A DNA stretch of 64,000 nt from Flaccisagitta enflata. Lineage: Eukaryota > Chaetognatha > Sagittoidea > Aphragmophora. This document shows, in pieces, positions 41,806-52,031 of this stretch (position 1 is its first letter; the number at the start of each line of letters is the position of its first letter). The notes under the pieces are model-generated. The model searched no databases. It was not told the DNA's origin and saw only the letters and a list, made by a program, of their open reading frames with translations. The stretch covers positions 15,500,001-15,564,000 of the forward strand of contig OZ231128.1 in assembly GCA_965153355.1 (NCBI GenBank), in the 5' to 3' direction. The translations under genes and the position numbers were made by a program.

Positions 41806-41907
41806 GCAACACCAGAAATGCTGAATTTGACGGATGGATAGACCCATGGAAAAACCAAAAAGTTGCCTATAGTTTAGAGCAAGCCCGGGTCTTTTGAAAC
41901 CTACATC

Positions 41908-42033
<126 letters not shown>

Positions 42034-42135
42034 AAGGACCTGATGCCCCTCAGATTTCATAATTTGCTTATCTTGAAGCTTTGCGGACATTTCTTTTTGC
42101 ACATGCGCACAAAAACACTATCAAACACACATGCC

Positions 42136-42504
<369 letters not shown>

Positions 42505-42619
42505 TGCACACAGCACCGCACAGGCCGCACCGCGCTCGCAACACAAACAGCACCACGTACACAGCACCGAGCACGCAGGTCTAAGCAACCTATCTCATTC
42601 TACAAATCCCCCAAATTTA

Positions 42620-42851
42620 TCATAGTGATGTGGGGTCAAATATTGTTATTGTTGCAGACAAGTGGGTGGGAGCATCCAACCCCCTTATCCACACTTCATG
42701 CCCCCCAGCAACAAACATACCCAAAAAGCATCTAAAACGCTCAATTTTCCACTTTTCGACTCTTGCGTTATGGATGGATGGACCAATGGATTGAGAGACC
42801 AACAGATTGACGGACCGACAAAGTCTCCTATAGAGTTGCGTGTCCGCAACT
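42620..42851 (+). mobile_element. Hairpin element, family B, full length
   Basis: GGGGTCAAATATTGTTATTG, TTGCAGACAAGTGGGTGGG, GGATGGACCAATGG-type core, GACAAAGTCTCCTATAG and perfect hairpin AGTTGCG-TGTC-CGCAACT (42834-42851), then AAAAAA. Confidence 0.8.
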
Positions 42852-42894
42852 AAAAAATGTTTTCCCACAATTAGAGGGCGGCGGCAGCCCTATC

Positions 42895-43022
<128 letters not shown>

Positions 43023-43207
43023 AAAGAAAGAAAGAGAGGAGAGCGCATAAGATGGCACACGAACACCCTTACAGTCTTGCAGTCTTAGTCGTTTGTTTAT
43101 CGACTAAAGCACAAATTGAGAGCGTGCCCATCGGACAAATAACAACGCAAAATATTGGATGCCACAAAATCAACCAAAATACTGGTTTTACTCACTGCGT
43201 GGTTCAC

Positions 43208-43391
43208 ATACGTTCAATCGTTCCGAAATCTCGAACGTTCGTAAATCTCGAACGTTCGTAAATCACAAACGTTTGTAAATCGCAAATGTTTGTTAATTGC
43301 GAACGTTTGTAAGTTACGAACGTTCGTAAATCGCGAACGTTTGTAAATGGCAAATGTTTGTAAATCGCGAACATTTGTTAATGACAAACGT
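43208..43391. repeat. Tandem array of about 17-18-bp units with AACGTT palindromes
   Basis: About ten units related to TCGCGAACGTTTGTAAA. A short continuation (GAATGGCGAACATTC) lies at 56590-56635 beyond the BEL element, which has therefore split the array. Confidence 0.8.
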
Positions 43392-43402
43392 TACATGTAG
43401 CG

Positions 43403-43407
43403 CTGAC
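43403..43407. repeat. Putative target-site duplication of the BEL element
   Basis: CTGAC directly left of the LTR at 43408 and ATGAC directly right of 56578: 4 of 5 bases identical, the length usual for BEL/Pao. Confidence 0.55.
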
Positions 43408-44327
43408 TATAAATTACGCCCACGAGTTTCAACTGGCACTGTCTATGAGCGTCTATCTGACTGACGACTTGTGGTGAAAGAAAGTTGGCCGATTGGAAAA
43501 TAGGAAGGCGATCGTCTCGTTTATTCCATAAAAATTTCAACAACTGCAACTGAAGAGAGGGGGAAAAATGAAAGGGAAAGTGGGCGTTAATTGTGATCAG
43601 CAAACGCACAAGATAACATGAAATCGAGATAGGACACAATAAGGACAGAAACAGCACATGACAACATGTTCATCTTCTTCCAAGAGCCCATGCCACCTGA
43701 TAATACCTGCCCCTACCCCGGCCCATCCCATTAAATTCATCCATATCATCATAACAAAGCTGATCGGGCAACGATAAAAACCATACTAAGTCAGCGATAA
43801 AAATGCAAAGGGCAAAAGACAAAATAACAGACCGGAGGACAAAATAAAGACAACGATAATAAAAGCAAACGACGCGTCTATAAAACTTACTTTTAGGCCC
43901 ACTTACGTTGGTTTCAACCCACAGTCTGTCGAAGTCAAATTAACGTTAATTGTCCGTTCATTAGTTTATCTGCAATAAAAGATGAGAGATTATTGAAATT
44001 AGTGAATTCCAAGGGCGCATTCAAGACGATCCCGAAAAATCGATCAATCACTTTAAGAAGCAATACCGCAAATAAATAAAATCAATCAATCCAAGAAATT
44101 GGATGACACGAAAGGCGAGTTCCGTATGTTCGCCTACGTAATAAAAACAAATGGCACAAAATACAAGGCGCAACCATATGGTTACCCATCTAGCGTTCAA
44201 TATAAAAAATGGCGAGAAGCAAAAGACGCGGCATTGAATAATCGAGAGAAGAAGAGAAAAGCCAAAAAGCACGCAAAAGAGACAAAAGCACACATACCTA
44301 AAGACGGACGGACATACATTTCTAACA
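43408..44327 (-). repeat. 3' LTR of the BEL element
   Basis: Direct repeat of 55672-56578. Minus-strand start TGTTAGAAATGTATGTCCG, end GGCGTAATTTATA. About 920 bp. Shared landmarks include AGGAAGGCGATCGTCTCG, GAAAGTGGGCGTTAATTG and AAAAATGGCGAGAA. The ORF at 44099-44401 overlaps it and is not a gene. Confidence 0.9.
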
Positions 44328-44345
44328 TTCTGCCCCATTTTTTGA
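44328..44345 (-). promoter_or_regulatory. Polypurine tract of the BEL element
   Basis: On the minus strand AAAAAATGGGGCAGAA directly precedes the LTR TGTTAGAA. This is the expected place for the plus-strand primer in reverse transcription. Confidence 0.65.
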
Positions 44346-45199
44346 AATTCACGAATTTCAAAAATCCGACATCTAGTTTCCAGTCGGGGAAACCCTACTA
44401 AAAAACCGATACTACCTTCCTTAAAAAATTTACATAGACACAACCCCACCCCTCCCCCCGTCCACCGCCTCCCATCCCCACCTAACTATCAACAGGTGTC
44501 GGCAGTTGCTACACGAATGATGATTCCCGTCCGGAAAGGATCCACCACCAGCAAATTTGCAACGATCAATGACGAGGCGGCGAGGATGGAGGCAATGACG
44601 ACAATGAAGGTTGAGGCGCCCGTTCTGAAAAAGTTAAAGGAAGGGGAAGAGAGGAACAATTTCTAAGACACTCCAAACCTGGGATTTGACTTGAGAGTGG
44701 AAAAGATAAGTGGGGGCATACTACTAAAACATGTCATACGAAAGTATTCGCAATAATGACTAAAAAGACCATGTCTAAAACAAACACAACAAATTTACAT
44801 GTTCAGAGACCCAGAGCAAAACAAGACAAAATAAATAAGTTACTAACTATATATAAAAACGAATCTGTAAGGTAAAAACGAATTAGTAAGTATCATGGAA
44901 CGACCACATCACCTGCGCCTTCTCCATTACAGAGACGAGCGGACCATTCCGGAAGCTCCAACACCTCGTCAATCCGTGGGCGAAAGGCGATAAATGATGT
45001 CGGCAACGGCGACCGCATCGAAAGGCGCAGGTGGTGCGGCCGTCTGAGAATGTATCCTCCCCGAGGAAGAAAAGGGAAAGAGAAAAAAATGAGGGCAGAT
45101 TGATTAGTAAAGTTCTTATCATACTGAAGATTCAGTTACAACAAAAACTCAACCTCAACCCACAACCCCAAACCATGGGGAAACTGCAGGCGTTTTTAC
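44346..45199. other. Element 3' region, no assigned ORF
   Basis: Between the extra coding-like block and the polypurine tract. A plus-strand frame without an early ATG (about 44347-44665, ending KKLKEGEERNNF) is open for about 105 codons, antisense to the element. It is unsupported. Confidence 0.4.
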
Positions 45200-47610
45200 T
45201 TGAGCCGGGGCGGACGTCATTCCCACGCCCCGGGTGGCGCCGACCAGCCGGCCTGTCCCGCCGATGGGATGAGGATGCGACGGTGGAATCGATCCCTCCA
45301 GCGAATGGCGGCGCTCTCCCTTGCTAATATTGCAAATTGGTATTTAAATGGAACAGCAACTGGGCGTAGCACCAATCAGCGTTTAGCTGGCGGTCTGATT
45401 TTTCCAAGGCCTGGTTCGATTTTTCTTATTACCAGGCTTGGGAGCCGTCTTTTGCGACGGGATCTGCTGACCGACTTTTCTGCTGGAGAAGACGCAGGAG
45501 GTGGAGATGCTGCATCACAATTCGGCGCCAAATCCGAGAAATTTCGGGCGTGCAGCGGGCGCGGTTTTAAGTCTTATAGCCGCCTTTACGCGTTTCCACG
45601 GCTTCCTCTTTCTTCTTAGCCTTCATCGCACAGGCCTGCTTCTCCTTTCAAGCTGCTTCTCCAGTTCCACGACTCGCTTATTGCCTTTGACCACCTCATT
45701 GTCCGCAGCCATTGCTGCTCGGCGAGCATCGTCTCTCTCCTTTTGGATGTTGCGGCAGATCCTCTCGTCTAAGACTTGACGAGCCGCTTCAACTGGGTGA
45801 CGCGGCGGAGACGGCTGCGAAGAAGTCTTTTGGAAACCGCCTTGATGCTAAATTCTTCACCACCCCCAATGGAGCATTTGAGGTTAGTAAAGAGGCTTCT
45901 CATAGCAATGACTCGGCGATGTGGTGTCCATGCGCAGGATCAAAGGCTGGATCCGCCGGGGAGGCGGGTTCTGCACTTGCACTGCAGACCTTGGGCAGAC
46001 TCGGTTTGCTGACGAGGCGCTACACCAGCTTTAACAGATGCTGAAGCACCGCCAGCTAGTTCGCTTCCTACCGCGGCTTTTGATGGCTGCGAGTGAAAGG
46101 AAGACGCTCCCGTCTGCTGACCAGAGACTTGAGGTTTAACAGCGGACGCCGAAGCACCGCAAGTAGAACCTCCCTTGGTTGCTGCTTTGTGCTTCTTCCC
46201 AGCTCTTGGTCTTCTTCCCTTTTGCTGCTGCCCCGAGCGTCAGCTTCTGGGTTGCTGCCAACGTTGCCGTCCGACGAACCGCTTGAAGCTCTCGGCAGCG
46301 CTGGGCGTTGCCTGCAGGGGCGCCTGGGAGGCGCTTGAAGAGAGGCCTTGCTTTGGAATTGGCCCCTTTGTTGACCTCGGCATTGCGCGTTTGTGATCTT
46401 TCCCCGCGTGATCTCTTCGACTGTTGTGAGGGAGTGACGTCACGAGGACCCTGTTGCTGCTGATTTGGGGGATGAACCAATCCAGGGCGCGATTGACGAC
46501 TTCCTGATGCTGTAGAGTGAATTGCGCTGATGTAGCTGCGGCTGCGTGAAGAACACAAATACCGCTGGTGGAGTTGCGGAAGCGTCGCCGGAAGGTGCAC
46601 CAGGAAGCCGGGCCGCATTCTTCCTCTTCGTCGCCTGGACCATGCGGCGAACCTCCTTATCATGCTCCCTCCTTCTCTTATTGCTTTGGATTTGCGCTCC
46701 AGAGTCTCAGAGCCAAGCTCTGTTTGATTAGCCGATGAGCGCATGAGAGTTTGTTTATTGCCCTTTTACCAGTTTTTCAAACTCTTTGAAGGAGAGATAC
46801 TCCGGCGTCCGGGCTGATGATACGATACCATAGCGTGCCTGCATCCGTTGGTGCTTCTCTTTCGGCGTCGCAGTGTCCACTTCCGGGTCAATGTCTTTCT
46901 CCACCGCCTCCCCATTCACTAACACCTCCTCCTCTGTTTCCATCCCCTCCTCCTCCACTCTTGCTCCATCATTGACCGTTCTCTCTCTCTCTTCGCCCCC
47001 AGCTGGGTGACGTGCAGCTGCAGGCGGCTTGATCACGGGGGCAGCTGGGCAGACGCCCAATCAAAACCAGTCAGGCGAGCGGTGAGGGCAAATCCGATGA
47101 TGATAGCGCCGCCCATGAAGTGATGGATAAGTCCGTCGGCGGCCGATTGATCGAGATCCGCCTCGAACCTCCATCTCTGACGACCACCAATGGAGGAAGC
47201 GACGCGGGATCAACGCAGCGTTGGATGGCTGTTGGCAATTTTCCAGCGCATCATCTTGTTGGCGCTTTTTATTCGCCATTTTTGCGTCGACCACGGCACG
47301 AAGGCCGCCATTGAAGGCTGCCAACGCGACAGCCTCCTCCCCCGCCCCGAACGACGTCGTGGATGCAGATCCCTCTCGAGTCGAGCCGTCGTTGAAGAGT
47401 CGAGTGAAGATCCAGGGGGATCGTGCGACGTCGACACGTCGGCTTCTGCCTCGAGCCGCTGCTGACGGGACATGCTTGACCCGACGAACGACTTCAAGAT
47501 GCGAACTGACTTCGTAGGTGGAATGACGTCGTCAGCGGAAGCTTTGAAATGTTCGTATTGAAGAACTGATAAAGGTAAGAACGGATTTTGGCACAATAAT
47601 ATGTACATAT
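45200..47610 (-). pseudogene. Extra coding-like block downstream of pol (unassigned third ORF)
   Basis: GC-rich minus-strand sequence with several open pieces, broken by frameshifts. In order: FKASADDVIPPTKS.. (from about 47550); a piece with a short hydrophobic stretch FMGGAIIIGFALTA at about 47110; an acidic segment (EEEGMETEEEVLVNGE) ending FKEFEKLVKG at 46755; a Lys/Arg-rich piece (KRRREHDKEVRRM, about 46670); a Gln/Lys-rich piece (to 46136); a Ser/Pro-rich piece; and a coiled-coil-like piece with VLDERICRNIQKERDDARRA and VVELEKQLE (about 45780-45650). In some retroviral BEL elements env follows pol, but no signal peptide or cysteine pattern is visible and one 14-residue hydrophobic run is not enough for env. 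It could be captured host sequence or an element-specific accessory ORF. Confidence 0.45.
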
Positions 47611-47754
47611 AGACAGAACGAATGAATCAGTGTTTTGATGTGTAAGTGGAAATGGACAACATAATTGACAAGAGGAAAGAGAAAGCATGGATAGTAACAG
47701 GACCAAATATGAATAATAACAACTCTTTGTAAATACAACAAGTCAGAGTCTCAA

Positions 47755-48230
47755 TCACTCATATCTATAGTTACTAATGGACAGGCCCATGCGCCCTTTT
47801 CTCTCTCTCTCAAAACTTAGCGTTTTTATGAGTCCAATTCCAGCCGCACAAAGCCGTGCGGTCTTTAAATCCGATCTTTTCATCTTAGCGCCGGATGTGA
47901 GCCCTCCGGACATGTGGGCTGTGAACCCTCGACGCCCATGACACGTCCTAAGCTCAAATTGTGTGAGGTAGCGTTTCGTCCATGACGATGACCATGTCGT
48001 CAGCCGCAAAGTCTCTCTCGGATCTCGACCATTGCTTCGCGCATGAAGAAGCGGCAAATATTCGACCCTCCACGATTTCCAAAATGCATCCACACGCGAT
48101 TGCGCACGCCTCCATTGAATCTTCGCGGAGTCAGCGTCAGAATTGACGCCTTGTTGCACTAGATCCAGAGGGCATGGCCGGATGTTGATGGATTGAGGAT
48201 ATGATTCGGTGTAAGGGCCTCAGAGTCATT
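47755..48230 (-). pseudogene. BEL pol C-terminal region (post-integrase DUF5641-like domain)
   Basis: LTPNHILNP (about 48195-48220), a block highly typical of BEL/Pao polyproteins just after the integrase core, then in another frame WRRAQSRVDAFWKSW and EYLPLLHARSN, matching the family pattern W..vQ.l.d.FW.rW..EYL..L..R. The normal VLI.D....W..GRV part is out of frame. This domain probably acts with integrase on DNA. pol ends near 47800. Confidence 0.75.
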
Positions 48231-48250
48231 TGGATCATCGCTGAGCGCTG

Positions 48251-49074
48251 TTAGAGGGGCGGCGGTGAGAATTCCTTCCAACCGACGAGCGAAGCAGTGT
48301 TGAAGGCGGCGTCGACGTGGAGGATGGCGCCAGTTGAGATGGAAGCAAGATGGCGCTTAAAGGCCGGCGATTCTCTCACACCCCTCCATAGTGGGGTGTT
48401 CTCGGCATGATAAAATCCACGAAGGCAGCACCGCTGCAATTCGGGAGTTGACGAGCGGTTCCAAGCTTCCATTTCCTTCTTGAGGATGTTATTGGCGCCG
48501 ACTAGATTCGTTCCACAATCTGATGTGAAACGGCGGATTCCTGGACGCCTTGCTGCAAAGCGGATGAGTCCATTTACCATCGCATCGGCTGACATGTTGA
48601 AGTAATTCCACATGGACTGCGTGACCTTCACCAGGAAACAAGTGAACACTCACGATCCACACCTTATTGATCAACATGCAGCCCGTTCATTTACCATAAA
48701 ATGCCCCATGACGTCCAATCCAGTCTCGCAAGACAGGCGCCGGATTGACGATTTGATGGATGGAAGATTGGCCATTTGCTGATTTGCGTTCTTTTTAAAG
48801 TTCTTCTGGCATCTAAAGCACGTGTTGACGCCGCTCTTGGACTGAAGACCTTTTACCAATCCACCCTACAGGGCCAAACATAATTGGCACAATGTATGCT
48901 TTGCACCACGTGAAAATCATTATGATGATAATGGCGAATTAATGATTTCACATTCTCGTCTTTTGGCAGCAGGATAAAGGGAAATTTAGCGTCGTGAGAG
49001 ATGTCGGCATTTTCCAATCGACTGCCGACGCGAAGGATGACGTCGTCGTCGACGAAAGGGTTCAGCTTCCGCAT
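48251..49074 (-). pseudogene. BEL integrase (zinc-binding and catalytic core)
   Basis: Cuts and joins element DNA into the host genome. 49074-48853 carries the N-terminal block LNPFVDDDVILRVGSRLENA and KFPFILLPK with the following HYHHNDFH. Then CFRCQKNFKKNANQQMANLP, GLDVMGHFMV (first catalytic Asp), AVHVELLQHVS (48859-48490), and in another frame RFTSDCGTNLVGANNIL (second Asp, about 48520). The usual PHxGGxWE with the catalytic Glu is present only as PHYGGV followed by an out-of-frame stop, about 48390. At least three frame changes, so this copy cannot make the full enzyme as read. Confidence 0.85.
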
Positions 49075-49259
49075 CTCCTTAGTTCTTTATGATAAAGTCA
49101 CGACGGCTTTCTGGCTTGAAGACTTTTCCCAATTCCAATTGTTTGAAGACGTCAGAATAATGCTGCCGCTGCATTGACTTGACGAGCTGTTTGCGCGCCT
49201 CCTCCACGGCGTCTTGCGTCACTTCCGGTTTGGGAAGGAGATCCTTTGTTGCTCGTGTC

Positions 49260-49830
49260 TTAAGCCCTTGGACCAGCTCTCCACCTTTTGACTGCGATGA
49301 GAACCATGCCGATAATCCGCAATTTCTGCATCAATTTTCCCCGAGAAGCGGCTGCAAGAGTCGCGTCAGCCATGACTTTCTTTTTCCTCTCAGCCGCATA
49401 CAAATGGCTGACCTGTGCAGAAATAGGGCCTTGTCGCGATGTTCGTCTTTGGCCATTGATCTTCGGGAAGACGCAAAAATGCAGGGCCGTGATGGAATTG
49501 ACGCCATTTTTCGGCTTCGTAGGCCTGGATACCTCTGCTACAGTGGTCAGCCGGGTTGTTTGTCGAGTCAACCCAGCGCCACTGTTGAGGGTCAGACCCA
49601 CTATGGATCTTGGAGAGACGATTGGCGAAGAATACAGGCCTCGGTTTTGCCGGATTGTAAATCATCTTCAGTGCAGATTCAGAATCGGACCAAAATCTGG
49701 CGACGAGATTGTCCAATTCGATGGTCCTTCCGGCGAAGCGTTTGAGCTGCACTACTTTTTCTGCGGATACAATCTCGACGCGTGGGACTGTTGTGATGAG
49801 AGAGCCGTTTTGGATTGGAGGGAATGACGT
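49260..49830 (-). pseudogene. BEL RNase H domain
   Basis: Degrades the RNA strand during reverse transcription. SFIASKSHVIPS (family pattern f..aKsrVaP) is near 49830; then 49752-49390 reads IELDNLVARFWSDSESALKM, VFFANRLSKIHSGSDPQQWR and STNNPADHCSRGIQAYE. WSDSESAL carries the acidic active-site residue and NPADHCSRG is the conserved C-terminal box of BEL/Pao. This segment is the least damaged part of pol. The link to integrase (49260-49080) changes frame twice. Confidence 0.85.
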
Positions 49831-49986
49831 GAGATTTGGAGGCGATGAATGAAATGTGAACCTCTCATCTCAGTTGACTTAATCGATATGCAACTGCTCA
49901 TATCCGCCTTTTGGAGCTGCATCGCAAAAATAACTCAAGTTGTTACTTCTATGTGTTGTGTCGTAGCCGCCAAATTCCACCAGCGT

Positions 49987-51436
49987 TCAGTCGATATTGT
50001 TGTAGAGGCCAAGATGAAGTATAGCGGAAGAAAGATTCCTCAACGCTCTCTTCAAGGCGAATCCCATCCCTTCCTGTGGGCGACAGAGTTGAAGACAGCG
50101 TCTGCCGATGTATGCGCTTGGACTCCAAAAACCCAATGGATCGTAAGAGATTTCAGCTTGCATAGAGACCAATTGACAGTGTTTGCTCTAAGAGTTTTGA
50201 ATTCTTCATCGCAGATGAAAATAAAGAAATCTTCCACTGGAAATCATGGGCCTTCTTATACCTTCGTCGGCGCATCATCTTGCTTATCTGAAATGGGGGT
50301 TGGCACATTTGGATCTCCATCCATCAATTGCATGCCCATTGCTCTTCCACTTCACAAGATCCATCCCTTCAGCCATCACCGCCACTGAATCCACCTTTAG
50401 TTGCAGTGCTAGTCGACAAAATCCACCCCACTTCCGTCGTCAACGTAAAAACCATAGCGAATAGGTCGTGGGCGTTGGCAGGGTATTTGGGCGGATGTAA
50501 AAGCGTATACAGCGGTGAAAGATGTGGCGAATAGGCTGGATTGGCTGCGAACGTGTGATAAACAGATTCAGTGCTTCTCGAAGAGTGCGGTCCTTGAACC
50601 AAAAGAATCTGAATAAATCAGCGTCTACGTCAGGATGGTATGATTTGGTGGAAAAAGCGCTACATATCACACATGAAGGCGATTTTCCACTGGCGTGAAC
50701 GCATGAGGATGTCCATCAGGCTATTCATCAAGTTTGGGCCTCCGACGAGCAAATCATTGAGTGAGATCCCGTCGGTCGCCGCGCGCGCGTCGTGGCATAC
50801 GCGCGTTTTTCCGCGCAATTCCACTATATGAAGAGGCAAATACCAGCGCGGCTTCTCAATGCTGTCGTCATCGTCGACGTTATCAATCTCAATCGCCACT
50901 CCCGTCTCGTAGAATTTCTCGATCTCACGGAAGACTCTTTCTTTGAAAGCTGGATCACGCTTGAAGCGGAAACGTTGATTTCCAAGCCGCTTCATCGCAG
51001 TAGGTCGTGACTTTACTCTCCTGAGAATTTCCATGATCTTTTCGTGATGAAATTTCCATGTGACAGGAGCGAAATACTTTTTCACAATTGGGCAAAAGTA
51101 TATCTTTTCCTCTAACGTTTTGCACGCTCTGACATTTTCGAGATCACCCATCTCCTCTTGCGAGGCGATTATTGATGCAAAGTCATGGTAGAAGATACGG
51201 TCAATGTTGCTGTTGAGGACGCGATTGTCGAGGATGCGATCGATGTTATCGTTGAGGATGCGATCATCCGTCGCGATGGCGTTGATCGACGCAATATCTC
51301 GTCCTCTCTTGCCCGTTTTTTCACATACAGTCCAACCGAATAGACATCTGAAGCAAGTCAAAGATCCTGAAGGCCCTCGACAGATTTCTTGAGCGACGGC
51401 GGCATCCGCATGCGCCGCTCCGATGATCATCATCAC
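49987..51436 (-). pseudogene. BEL A17 tail and reverse transcriptase
   Basis: 51436-50660 begins with MMIIGAAHADAAVAQEI (the post-protease IG.D.p.a..p.eir block), then FGWTVCEKTGK, and continues into RT: IEKPRWYLPLHIVELRGKTR, VCHDARAATDGISLNDLLVG and GPNLMNSLMDILMRSR, ending at CDM with a stop in place of the next residues. FFHQI and LFRFFWFKDRT follow in two other frames. The polymerase active site YGFYVDDG is at 50440-50460. SYDPLGFWSPSAYIGRR (50172-50120) is the BEL thumb motif. The enzyme copies element RNA to DNA; here it is disrupted by at least four frame changes or stops. Confidence 0.85.
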
Positions 51437-51459
51437 ACCGCCTTCAGCTTCTGGAAATT

Positions 51460-51960
51460 TTATGCCTTCGATGTGAGGTTGGTCAGATAGGTCGCGGAGA
51501 AAGGAGGAATGTCGCGTTCACTCGTTAATAAATTACCCGCCAATGCGTCGTTGACGTCGACGATGTATTCCTCGTCGACCGATTGCATAGTGAATGATGC
51601 GATGAAGCGATCCTCAACAACATGACTTCCCACAGTAATCACCGTCATTTGCACTGTTTTTGAGAATCAGAAGACTCGCGAATAGCGTTAGTACCTGATC
51701 ACGTCGTGATCAGCGCCTGAGTCGATCACCGTATAGTCGTCCTCTGCGCACCCGAAGAATTGTTTATGATAGTCACTGGAACGATCGGACAGACAACGTC
51801 GTCGAATGAAGAGACGGACCGCGACGTTGCCGTCGCCGCCAGTCATGCCGTGGCGTTAGGAGAGATGATTTCCGTTGGATCGGCTGCCTCCGTCGTCAGC
51901 GGAGCTGTTGGTGCTGCTGCAGCCACATCCTCTGACTTTTTGAAGGGAGCCAGCGGTACT
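51460..51960 (-). pseudogene. BEL aspartic protease
   Basis: VPVTIINNSSG then, one frame over, YTVIDSGADHDVI: the DSGA active site at about 51725-51705. A third frame (51654-51460) gives EDRFIASFTMQSVDEEYIVD, DALAGNLLTSERDIPPFS and LTNLTSKA, leading into the IGA block. Processes the gag-pol precursor. Upstream (to 51960) is an Ala/Pro/Thr linker. Confidence 0.75.
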
Positions 51961-52031
51961 TTGTTTCCCTGCTTGTTTTCTCCTTTCTTCTCTTCCTTTT
52001 CTTACTTTCTTGTAGATTACGCCGTGGAGAA

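Noticed and set aside
43208-43391. CRISPR array
   Set aside because: Units are contiguous without spacers and the context is eukaryotic.
43391-44449. Frames in both LTR copies (43391-43657, 44048-44449, 55716-55997, 56303-56542)
   Set aside because: They lie inside the LTRs and are the same LTR sequence read twice, not genes.
49179-50388. Plus-strand frames of 179-188 aa
   Set aside because: Antisense to RNase H and RT segments whose minus-strand motifs are clear.
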